A stretch of DNA of 5,437 nucleotides from Desulfobulbaceae bacterium (lineage in GTDB: Bacteria; Desulfobacterota; Desulfobulbia; Desulfobulbales; Desulfobulbaceae): NCBI GenBank assembly GCA_027011235.1, contig JALVAI010000463.1, positions 1 to 5,437 on the forward strand. The letters run 5' to 3'. The notes under the pieces are model-generated. The model was not told where the DNA came from, searched no databases, and saw only the letters and a list, made by a program, of their open reading frames with translations. The position numbers and the translations under genes are program-made. This document shows, one piece after another, positions 1-5,437 of the stretch. Position 1 is the first letter of the stretch, and every line of letters starts with the position of its first letter.

Positions 1-189
1 ATAAAAAACGGCAAGGCGCGGGTAATTGCCATGCATGCCAAACGGGCCCGGGGCATGATGGTTGATTACGTCATCACAGGCCGGATAACCAATCCGGAAT
101 TACTCAAGAAGTTTACCCGCGACGGCTACAACTATTGCCGGGAACTGTCAACGACAGAACACTGGGTTTTTACCCGTCAACCACAATAA
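1..189 (+). CDS. yaaA: Peroxide stress protein YaaA (UPF0246/DUF328), 3' end only
   Basis: Frame 1 is open from the first base to TAA at 187-189 and gives the last 62 residues of a protein; the start lies outside the window. The piece reads KNGKARVIAMHAKRARGMMV, then a DYVI segment, an NPE..KKF segment, DGYNY and a final WVFTR. This is the conserved C-terminal pattern of the YaaA family (K.ARG.M..Y.I, then F...GY.., then the E.W.F.R ending). In E. coli, YaaA is about 258 residues and limits damage by lowering free intracellular iron during hydrogen peroxide stress; it is cytoplasmic and reported to bind DNA. About a quarter of the protein is visible, so nothing can be said of the rest. The family call rests on motif recall, not a search. 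A 186-base gap separates it from typA, so co-transcription is not obvious. Confidence 0.85.
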   Translation: MKNGKARVIAMHAKRARGMMVDYVITGRITNPELLKKFTRDGYNYCRELSTTEHWVFTRQPQ

Positions 190-277
190 AGGCGGCGGCC
201 CACAAATCTCCTTGTCTTTTTGTTCTTTTCTCTGTACAGTCTGCCATTTTTTCTTTTCAGGGGAGAGGTTGTTGAAG

Positions 278-307
278 TTGATCACCCGGTTCCCCGTGGC
301 GTATAAC
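278..307 (+). promoter_or_regulatory. Candidate sigma-70 promoter for typA
   Basis: TTGATC at 278-283 matches four of six bases of the -35 consensus. TATAAC at 302-307 matches five of six bases of the -10 consensus. The spacer is 18 bases. Transcription would begin near 314, giving a leader of about 60 bases before the typA ATG at 376. This is the best promoter match in the yaaA-typA gap. It is a prediction by eye only. Confidence 0.5.
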
Positions 308-313
308 ATTTTT

Positions 314-344
314 ACCACCCTTTCCGCTTACAGGGTGGTTGTTT
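314..344 (+). other. Stem-loop in the typA leader (5'-end hairpin or terminator)
   Basis: ACCACCCT at 314-321 and AGGGTGGT at 332-339 form a perfect 8-bp GC-rich stem with a 10-base loop. An imperfect T run, TTGTTT, follows at 339-344. Two readings are possible. It could be an intrinsic terminator, for yaaA or as an attenuator of typA, but the T tract is short and interrupted. Alternatively, because the predicted start site falls near 314, it could be a 5'-terminal stem-loop that protects the typA mRNA. The stem is visible; its role is inference. Confidence 0.5.
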
Positions 345-375
345 CAAATTTCCCGCAATACGGGACAGGAAGGAT

Positions 376-2175
376 ATGGAGCAGGAAAATATTCGTAATG
401 TGGCGATCATCGCCCATGTCGATCATGGCAAGACCACCTTGGTAGATCAGCTCTTTCGTCAGAGCGGCATGTTTCGTGATAACCAGCAGGTTGCCGAACG
501 ATTGATGGATTCCATGGACCTTGAACGGGAACGCGGCATCACCATTGCCTCCAAAAACGGTTCCTACCGATACAAGGATTACCGGATCAACATCATAGAC
601 ACCCCCGGACACGCCGATTTCGGCGGCCAGGTGGAGCGGGTGCTGCGCATGGCCGATGGCGCCGTTCTCCTGGTTGACGCCCAGGAAGGGCCGATGCCGC
701 AGACCTTTTTTGTGGTCAAAAAGGCGCTGGCCGCAGGGCTGCCTATTCTCGTTGTTGTCAACAAGATTGATAAACCGGCGGCTCGGTGCGACTGGGTGGT
801 GGACCAGGTTTTTGATCTCCTGGGCCGTCTGGATGCCCCGGATGAATCGCTGGATTTCCCTGTGGTTTACGGTTCGGCAAAAGAGGGGTATATGGTTGCG
901 GACCCCGGAGATACCCCGGTGCCGGGCAAGGGGATGGAGCTTATCTCCGAGATGATCATCAATCATGTTCCGCCTCCTGCCGGTGATGTTGACGCTCCCC
1001 TGCAACTGCAGATCAATACCATTGATTATTCGCCCTATCTTGGCCGTCTCGGTATCGGCAAGCTGGTCAACGGGCGTTTAAGTTTAAACGATAACGTGGT
1101 CGTTGCCCGCAGGGACGGCTCCATCAAGCCGGTGCGGATCAACAAGATTTTCACCTTTGAGGCCGACAGGCAGGTCCCGGTCGAGAGTGCGTTGGCCGGT
1201 GATATTGTCGCTGTAGCCGGGATGGAGGATGTCACGGTCGGCGTTACCTTCACTGACCCCGATGATCCCCGGCCCCTGCCCCTGGTAGAGATAGATCCGC
1301 CGACCATTTCCATGCGCTTTATCCCCAATGATTCACCCTTTGCCGGCCAGGATGGCAAGTTTGTCACCTCCCGGCATCTCGAGGAACGTCTGCGCCGGGA
1401 GACTCTTGCCGATGTGGCACTGCAGGTCGAACCGCTGACCGATGCGGTCGGTTTTCTCGTCGCCGGACGGGGTGAGCTGCATCTCTCCATCCTGATTGAA
1501 AAGATGCGGCGGGAAGGTTATGAATTCCAGGTGACGCGGCCCCATGTCATTATGCGCGAGGAAAACGGACAGACGGTCGAACCCTATGAAGAGTTGACAG
1601 TTGATGTCGATGAGCAGTATCAGGGGGTTGTCATTGAACAACTCGGTAAACTCAAGGGCGTATTGGAGGACATGCAGGTTGAAAATCAGATGACCCGAAT
1701 GAAGTTCAAGATTCCCACCCGGGGCCTTTTGGGATATCGTTCCCGGTTCATGACCGATACCCGCGGCATGGGGGTTATGAATTATGTCTTTGCCGAATGG
1801 GGACCCTATGCCGGGGAAATTATCAACCGGACAAACGGGGTAATGATCGTCAAGGAATCCTGTACATCCGTGGCCTATGCCCTGTTTAACCTGCAGGATC
1901 GGGGACGCCTGTTTATCGGTCCGGGTGTTGACCTGTACAAGGGGCAGATTATCGGCGAAAACTGTCGAACGGCTGATCTGGTGGTCAATCCGGCCAAGGG
2001 GAAAAAACTGACCAATATGCGGGCCTCGGGTTCGGACGAGGCGGTTATTCTTACCCCGCCGGTTGACATGAGCCTTGAGGAATGCATATCATATATCAAT
2101 GATGATGAACTGGTGGAGATTACCCCCAAGGCCATCCGGTTACGCAAGAAAACCGGGGTCAAATACCGGGGATAA
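376..2175 (+). CDS. typA: Ribosome-associated translational GTPase TypA/BipA
   Basis: A complete 599-residue protein, close to the family's usual length of about 600. TypA is an EF-G-like GTPase that binds the 70S ribosome and is needed for growth at low temperature or under stress and for 50S assembly in several bacteria. The GTPase domain (about 1-200) has G1 AHVDHGKT (13-20), G2 RGITI (53-57), G3 DTPGH (75-79), G4 NKID (129-132) and G5 GSAK (166-169). A beta-barrel domain II follows (about 208-300), then domain III (about 308-390), an EF-G domain V-like part (about 402-480) and the TypA-specific C-terminal domain (about 480-599) with KGKKLTNMRASGSDEA at 541-556. ATG 376 is chosen because AGGAAGGA (367-374) is directly upstream and the protein begins with the usual N-terminal IRN.AIIAHVDHGKTT pattern. 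Compared with the E. coli type, several G-domain residues differ: ITIASKN for ITILAKN, GGQVER for GGEVER, DAQEG for DAF.G, and QTFF for QTRF. All catalytic motifs are intact. Confidence 0.97.
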   Translation: MEQENIRNVAIIAHVDHGKTTLVDQLFRQSGMFRDNQQVAERLMDSMDLERERGITIASKNGSYRYKDYRINIIDTPGHADFGGQVERVLRMADGAVLLVDAQEGPMPQTFFVVKKALAAGLPILVVVNKIDKPAARCDWVVDQVFDLLGRLDAPDESLDFPVVYGSAKEGYMVADPGDTPVPGKGMELISEMIINHVPPPAGDVDAPLQLQINTIDYSPYLGRLGIGKLVNGRLSLNDNVVVARRDGSIKPVRINKIFTFEADRQVPVESALAGDIVAVAGMEDVTVGVTFTDPDDPRPLPLVEIDPPTISMRFIPNDSPFAGQDGKFVTSRHLEERLRRETLADVALQVEPLTDAVGFLVAGRGELHLSILIEKMRREGYEFQVTRPHVIMREENGQTVEPYEELTVDVDEQYQGVVIEQLGKLKGVLEDMQVENQMTRMKFKIPTRGLLGYRSRFMTDTRGMGVMNYVFAEWGPYAGEIINRTNGVMIVKESCTSVAYALFNLQDRGRLFIGPGVDLYKGQIIGENCRTADLVVNPAKGKKLTNMRASGSDEAVILTPPVDMSLEECISYINDDELVEITPKAIRLRKKTGVKYRG

Positions 2176-2262
2176 TTTTTTGGTCCTTGTTTATTTCAGG
2201 TCAAATTTTCCACAGAATGCTCTGAATGAAGTCATGTACCTGGATTTAACCATCGCACGCTG

Positions 2263-2358
2263 ATGAAGGATTTTATTATTGTTGGTCTGGCCCTGTTTGC
2301 CGGCATGGGGGCCTTTGTTGTTATTTTTCGAAAATATGGCAGCGACTGCATCCCCTGA
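2263..2358 (+). CDS. Possible 31-residue single-span membrane peptide
   Basis: ATG at 2263 opens a 31-codon frame ending in TGA at 2356-2358, inside the 261-base gap after typA. The peptide starts MKD, continues with a glycine- and alanine-containing hydrophobic stretch (about residues 4-22), then RKYG and a short tail with one cysteine. This is the shape of a small one-span membrane protein, and the RK after the span predicts a cytoplasmic C-terminus. Against it, there is no good Shine-Dalgarno sequence in the 15 bases before the ATG, and no family is recognised. An in-frame stop (TGA, 2227-2229) rules out a longer form from upstream. It could be a real small gene, a decayed remnant or chance. 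Confidence 0.3.
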   Translation: MKDFIIVGLALFAGMGAFVVIFRKYGSDCIP

Positions 2359-2397
2359 CTGTTGATGTATAGCTCCATAGGTGTGGGGCTGGTGGTG

Positions 2398-2408
2398 TAT
2401 ACTATACT
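2398..2408 (+). promoter_or_regulatory. Candidate -10 element(s) for the LysM protein gene
   Basis: Two overlapping TATACT hexamers (2398-2403 and 2403-2408) each match five of six bases of the -10 consensus and lie about 30 bases before the ATG at 2437. No convincing -35 hexamer sits at the right distance, and there is no extended -10 TG. A promoter here is plausible but weak, or it may depend on an activator. Confidence 0.35.
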
Positions 2409-2436
2409 GAAATCGTTGTTTTAACGAGACTGTTCC

Positions 2437-3618
2437 ATGGCCAATTCATCCAGTTCTTCCTCGCCGCTGACAGCGGCCGATCTTGTGCAGGCAAGGATTG
2501 ATGAAAAGCGTCTTTTTGAGGCCAGGTTTCTCTTTCATAAGGTTTCCGGGGAGATTGAGCCCGAGCAAAGACTCCGGCTTGAACAGGCGCTGGCAGATAC
2601 CATTGCCCGGGCCGAACACTGTTTCCGCCGGGGCCGACAGTTAGAGGAACAACAACGCTACGAGGAGGCGGCCAGGGAGTATGACCGCGTTGTCGCCATC
2701 GCAATCGATTATCCGGCCGTTGAGCAGGCCCGCCACAGGATCGAGGTGGTTCGAAAACTTGGTCCCCTGCAGGTCAGGACGCCTGCCAGTCCCGAGGAAG
2801 AGCCCGGTAAAGATACGGCGCCGGTTGACGGGATGCCTGCCACAGAGGTCAAGGGCGGACCTGGCCGGCGCCGACGTTGGTTGATTCCGGTCTTTTCTCT
2901 CCTTGTTCTCTCTGCGGGTTTGGTTGTACTGCTGTTATCAGGCAGGGAGGATGGTTCTAAAAGTAAGGCCCCCGGTCCCGAAACAGATCCGGTTTCCAAC
3001 CATATCTCGGGCCGCGCACCAGCTGTTTCCCCGGCAACTGATTCTGATGCCCTGTTCCCCAAGACCCCTTTTGTTGCCGAAAAGAGGCGCAAGGAAAAAA
3101 TGACCGGGATTGTCCTGCCCCGTGCCATTGCCCCGCCAATCACCGGGGAAGCCACAGCGCCTTCGGGCAGGGACAGATCGGTTGCCGGCAAGACTCCTGA
3201 AAAAAATGTTTCAGTGCAACAATCCGATATTATGGAACAACCGCTTATCAAAGCCGCCATTCCCGATCAGGGGCAGTTGGTAAAGGTAACGGTTGACAAC
3301 GACACCGTCCCCGCGGCTGCCGAGAGGCTGGAAACGGCACAGAGGACAGAGGTGAAAAAAGGGGAAACCGTCGCCGCCCTGGTCACAAAAGAACATCCAT
3401 CTGCAGATGCGGCCAAGGCGGGGATATATATTGTCCGGGCCGGTGATACCCTGGGGTCGATAGCCCGCAAGGTCTATGGCAGCAGTCGCCATTGGCAACG
3501 GTTATACGAGTTAAATCGGGACCATTTGTCCAGGCCGTCGGCCCTGCGGATTGGCCAGCAACTGCGGACCAGGGACGAGGTGGAGACACCCGTTGATCCC
3601 GATCCAGTGGGAGAATAG
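2437..3618 (+). CDS. Bitopic membrane protein: TPR-like cytoplasmic region, one TM span, periplasmic LysM
   Basis: A complete 393-residue protein not recognised as a named family. Residues about 13-107 are rich in charged helices. The segment 58-105 (AEHCFRRGRQLEEQQRYEEAAREYDRV and following) looks like a TPR-type helix pair. An arginine cluster at 143-147 precedes one hydrophobic span (about 148-168). With positive residues inside, the N-terminus should be cytoplasmic and the rest periplasmic. Residues about 170-328 form a long Pro/Ala/Lys/Glu-rich linker that could reach across the periplasm. Residues 330-378 are a LysM domain (IYIVRAGDTLGSIARKVYG, then W..LYELNRD and a closing LRIGQQL), which in known families binds peptidoglycan glycan strands. 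There is no N-terminal signal peptide. ATG 2437 has only a weak Shine-Dalgarno (GAG, 2426-2428). The helicase gene follows after 24-78 bases, so the two may share a transcript. The LysM and membrane span are clear, the TPR is a weaker call, and the role (a link between cytoplasm and cell wall) is inferred. Confidence 0.9.
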   Translation: MANSSSSSSPLTAADLVQARIDEKRLFEARFLFHKVSGEIEPEQRLRLEQALADTIARAEHCFRRGRQLEEQQRYEEAAREYDRVVAIAIDYPAVEQARHRIEVVRKLGPLQVRTPASPEEEPGKDTAPVDGMPATEVKGGPGRRRRWLIPVFSLLVLSAGLVVLLLSGREDGSKSKAPGPETDPVSNHISGRAPAVSPATDSDALFPKTPFVAEKRRKEKMTGIVLPRAIAPPITGEATAPSGRDRSVAGKTPEKNVSVQQSDIMEQPLIKAAIPDQGQLVKVTVDNDTVPAAAERLETAQRTEVKKGETVAALVTKEHPSADAAKAGIYIVRAGDTLGSIARKVYGSSRHWQRLYELNRDHLSRPSALRIGQQLRTRDEVETPVDPDPVGE

Positions 3619-3634
3619 ACCGTTTTTCCAGGTG

Positions 3635-3676
3635 GCCCCTGCTTGTTTCCAGGCATATATCCTGCCCGTCAGGGGC
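3635..3676 (+). promoter_or_regulatory. Nested inverted repeat in the helicase leader
   Basis: GCCCCTG (3635-3641) and CAGGGGC (3670-3676) form a perfect 7-bp outer stem. Within the enclosed 28 bases, CAGG (3650-3653) and CCTG (3661-3664) can form an inner stem around a 7-base loop. The structure begins at the end of the AGGTGG ribosome-binding-like sequence (3630-3635), covers the TTG candidate start (3643) and ends 20 bases before the ATG candidate (3697). There is no T run after it, so it does not look like a terminator. A role in translational control is inference. Confidence 0.45.
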
Positions 3677-3696
3677 GTAACTTTGTAATTACTCTT

Positions 3697-5223
3697 ATGA
3701 TACAACATCCCTTGTCACGAACGCGTCGCTGGCTTCAGCGGCAAAAGAGAAATCAAAGAAGGTTTGGCCGGCTGGCTGTCATAACTCCATTGGCCGCAGT
3801 TGCAGCGACAAAAAGCGCCATTGCCCGCCAGCCTGCCGACCACATTGCGCAACCCCATCCTGCAGGTGGTCTATGTCAGCAAGCGAAAAAACAGACCGGC
3901 AGCACGTTGGAGCATAAAACTCCGGCGACAAAAGCCGGGCATGTCCCCCGCAGAGACAGGGAAAAATGGAATATTTCCTCCTTTCAGGTTGAACCGGTCA
4001 GCGGCAAAACCAGATTTCATGATTTTGAGCTTCCCCTAACGCTGATGCGGGCCATTGCAGGTCTTGGTTTTGAGTATTGCACTCCTATCCAGGCCAAGGC
4101 CCTTCCCCATGCCCTGGCCGGTAAAGATCTTGTCGGCCGCGCCTCCACCGGTACCGGCAAGACAGCGGTCTTTCTGATAGCCCTGCTGACAAGACTTCTC
4201 CGGGAAAAACGTCCTTCCCGGCCGGGCACACCGCGGGCTTTGATTATTGCTCCAACCAGGGAGCTTGTCATGCAGATCGCCAAGGATGGACGCCGGCTGG
4301 CCAGGTATACACCGTTTCAGGTTGTCGCCGTCTACGGAGGGACCGATTACCAGGGCCAGATCAGCCGCCTTGAAAGGGGAAGGGCCGATATAGTGGTGGC
4401 AACACCGGGTCGCCTGCTTGATTTTGTCGGCAAAAGGGTGGTGCGGCTGCACCAGGTGCGGACAATGGTGATTGATGAGGCGGACAGGATGCTTGATATG
4501 GGTTTTATCCCTGATGTCAGGAGAATTATCGGCAGGACGCCGAAAAAACAGGATCGACAGACCATGCTTTTTTCGGCCACAATCACCCCTGATGTCAAAC
4601 GCCTTGCCAACCAGTGGTGCGTGGAGCCGATTTCCCTTGAGACCGAACCTGAACAGATGACAGTGGATACGGTTGAGCAGATTGTCTACATGACCACCAC
4701 TGCGGAAAAATATAACATTTTATATAATACCATTGTCTCCGGCAGGCATGAGCGGATCATAGTGTTCACCAACATGAAAAGTGAGGCGAAAAAGCTCTAT
4801 GACCGTCTGCGGGGCAATGACATCAAATGCGCTCTTCTCACCGGTGATGTGCCCCAGCAAAAACGAATGGCCCGGCTGGAAAGTTTTCGGGCCGGACGGG
4901 TGGAGGTGCTGATCGCCACCGATGTTGCCGGCCGCGGGATTCATATTGAGGGTATCAGCCATGTCTTTAATTACACCCTGCCCTATGAACCCGAGGATTA
5001 TGTCCATCGCATCGGCCGGACGGGTCGGGCGGGACAAACAGGTATTTCCATCAGTTTTGCCGATGAAGAGGGAGCTTTTTATCTTCCGGAAATAGAGGAG
5101 TTTATCGGGCGTTCGCTTCCCTGTGTCCAGCCGGAAGAGGCCCTGTTGCAGCAGCCGCCGCCCGGTCGTCCTCCCAAAAGGCCGGTCCGCCGGGGACGGG
5201 GAAAAAAGAGAAGACGGCGATGA
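3697..5223 (+). CDS. rhlB: DEAD-box ATP-dependent RNA helicase, RhlB-like
   Basis: The protein is 508 residues from ATG 3697. It unwinds RNA using ATP in the cytoplasm; in gammaproteobacteria RhlB works with RNase E in the degradosome. All core motifs are intact: Q motif with F107 and GFEYCTPIQ (124-132), motif I ASTGTGKT (149-156), Ia PTREL (186-190), GG (214-215), Ib TPGR (236-239), II DEAD (260-263), III SAT (293-295), IV IVFTN (355-359), V ATDVAGRGIHIEG (407-419) and VI HRIGRTGRAG (437-446). GDVPQQKR (383-390), DVAGRGIHI and the GKTRFHDF lead-in resemble Pseudomonas-type RhlB as I recall it. A basic, low-complexity N-terminal extension (about 1-100) and a Pro/Arg/Lys tail (489-508) probably bind RNA. 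The start is uncertain. ATG 3697 has no Shine-Dalgarno, whereas TTG 3643 (526 residues) has AGGTGG seven bases upstream. The extension uses codons rare in its neighbours (AGA, AGG, ATA, CTA). RhlE is the alternative subfamily name. Confidence 0.93.
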   Translation: MIQHPLSRTRRWLQRQKRNQRRFGRLAVITPLAAVAATKSAIARQPADHIAQPHPAGGLCQQAKKQTGSTLEHKTPATKAGHVPRRDREKWNISSFQVEPVSGKTRFHDFELPLTLMRAIAGLGFEYCTPIQAKALPHALAGKDLVGRASTGTGKTAVFLIALLTRLLREKRPSRPGTPRALIIAPTRELVMQIAKDGRRLARYTPFQVVAVYGGTDYQGQISRLERGRADIVVATPGRLLDFVGKRVVRLHQVRTMVIDEADRMLDMGFIPDVRRIIGRTPKKQDRQTMLFSATITPDVKRLANQWCVEPISLETEPEQMTVDTVEQIVYMTTTAEKYNILYNTIVSGRHERIIVFTNMKSEAKKLYDRLRGNDIKCALLTGDVPQQKRMARLESFRAGRVEVLIATDVAGRGIHIEGISHVFNYTLPYEPEDYVHRIGRTGRAGQTGISISFADEEGAFYLPEIEEFIGRSLPCVQPEEALLQQPPPGRPPKRPVRRGRGKKRRRR

Positions 5224-5294
5224 TTTTTTTGTTTTGTCTGTTTTGTTTCCTGTCTGCTTTCGCTATACTCAAGCGACCTGCAATCTTTAAAAAA
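5224..5294 (+). other. Non-coding T-rich stretch after the helicase gene
   Basis: Directly after the helicase TGA there are seven Ts (5224-5230) and further T-rich sequence to about 5250. No strong GC-rich stem precedes the T run, so this is not a classical intrinsic terminator, though transcription may still end here. A lone TATACT (5264-5269) has no good -35 partner. No ORF of note is present. Confidence 0.4.
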
Positions 5295-5324
5295 ATCTGT
5301 GTGAATCCGCGTTGATCCGTGGTT
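5295..5324. repeat. Three imperfect 10-bp units (ATCyGyGtkr type)
   Basis: Three consecutive 10-base units share the core ATCYGYG: ATCTGTGTGA (5295-5304), ATCCGCGTTG (5305-5314) and ATCCGTGGTT (5315-5324). I recall similar strings from intergenic regions of many unrelated environmental bacteria, where they appear as dispersed short repeats, but I cannot confirm this here. The periodicity is seen directly; membership of a repeat family is inference. Confidence 0.5.
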
Positions 5325-5402
5325 TACAGGTAAAGCTGGTCCAAAATTATATGGCGCTTTCCGAACTACTTCTTTGTCTTGATGGTAATCAGAAAATCTA
5401 AG

Positions 5403-5417
5403 GCGGGTTTTGCCCGC
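5403..5417. repeat. Small GC hairpin
   Basis: GCGGG (5403-5407) and CCCGC (5413-5417) pair perfectly across a TTTTG loop. No T run follows on the plus strand. On the minus strand the following bases contain only a short interrupted T tract. It lies ten bases before the GTAGGAGCG string and could be half of a paired palindromic repeat. Confidence 0.4.
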
Positions 5418-5426
5418 AACCCAAGT

Positions 5427-5437
5427 CTGTAGGAGCG
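5427..5437. repeat. Possible REP-type palindrome, cut by the window edge
   Basis: The window ends in CTGTAGGAGCG. This matches the opening of REP elements known best from Pseudomonas, where a GTAG-type tetranucleotide precedes a GC-rich stem-loop. The stem itself would lie beyond the edge. The alternative is that TAGGAG is a Shine-Dalgarno sequence for a gene starting just outside. The two cannot be separated from this window. Confidence 0.35.

Noticed and set aside
212..445. 77-codon plus-strand ORF in the typA leader
   Set aside because: It runs over the typA start in another frame, has no ribosome-binding site and resembles no known protein.
328..1005. 225-codon minus-strand ORF opposite typA
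   Set aside because: It lies wholly against a clear typA gene, shows no recognisable domain, and is the kind of open frame produced by the codon bias of the real gene.
1035..1490. 151-codon minus-strand ORF within typA
   Set aside because: Ser/Arg/Thr-rich composition typical of an antisense shadow; typA domains II-III are unambiguous on the plus strand.
2150..2181. CCGG...CCGG followed by six Ts at the end of typA as a terminator
   Set aside because: Only a 4-bp stem separated from the T run by several bases; too weak to call.
2075..2263. 62-codon ORF over the typA end, overlapping the small ORF's ATG
   Set aside because: Most of it is typA in another frame; the part beyond typA is short and without features. 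The TGATG overlap with the 2263 start is probably chance.
3800..4039. 79-codon plus-strand ORF overlapping the helicase N-terminal extension
   Set aside because: I considered it as evidence of a frameshift in the helicase. However, the helicase frame already shows the conserved WNISSF..EPVSGKTRFHDF segment from about 3967, and the alternative frame has no recognisable match.
5264..5269. TATACT as a promoter for a downstream gene
   Set aside because: No -35 hexamer at 16-18 bases and no gene start visible before the window ends.
5351..5401. 16-codon ORF starting MALSELLLC
   Set aside because: Too short, no ribosome-binding site and no recognisable feature.

Overview
The window looks like ordinary bacterial chromosome of middling GC, with four plus-strand genes and no mobile element, CRISPR array, tRNA or rRNA that I can see. 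The protein sequences suggest a Desulfobacterota-type bacterium (Desulfobulbales-like). This rests on the character of the TypA sequence and on typical gene content, recalled rather than searched, so it is an inference of moderate strength.

Layout: 1-189 is the 3' end of a yaaA-family gene (peroxide-stress protein), cut by the window edge. 190-375 is a spacer with a plausible sigma-70 promoter (278-307) and a perfect 8-bp hairpin (314-339) ahead of typA. 376-2175 is a complete typA/bipA, a ribosome-associated translational GTPase. 2176-2436 holds a possible 31-codon single-span membrane ORF (2263-2358) and a -10-like double TATACT (2398-2408). 2437-3618 encodes a bitopic membrane protein with a cytoplasmic TPR-like helical region, one membrane span, a long Pro/Ala/Lys-rich linker and a C-terminal LysM domain. 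From 3643 or 3697 to 5223 lies a DEAD-box RNA helicase closest to Pseudomonas-type RhlB, with a basic N-terminal extension. A nested inverted repeat sits in its leader. 5224-5437 is non-coding as far as I can see. It carries a short 10-bp-period repeat, a small GC hairpin, and at the very edge a GTAGGAGCG string that is either a REP-type repeat or the ribosome-binding site of the next gene.

How the genes fit together: TypA and the helicase both act in RNA and ribosome metabolism and are both linked to low-temperature or stress growth in other bacteria. YaaA is a stress protein. The LysM protein faces the cell wall and has no evident functional link beyond its short spacing (24-78 bases) to the helicase, with which it may be co-transcribed. 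I found no clear evidence of an undescribed system. The most unusual items are the TPR-membrane-LysM architecture, the structured helicase leader, and the stem-loop at the predicted 5' end of the typA message.
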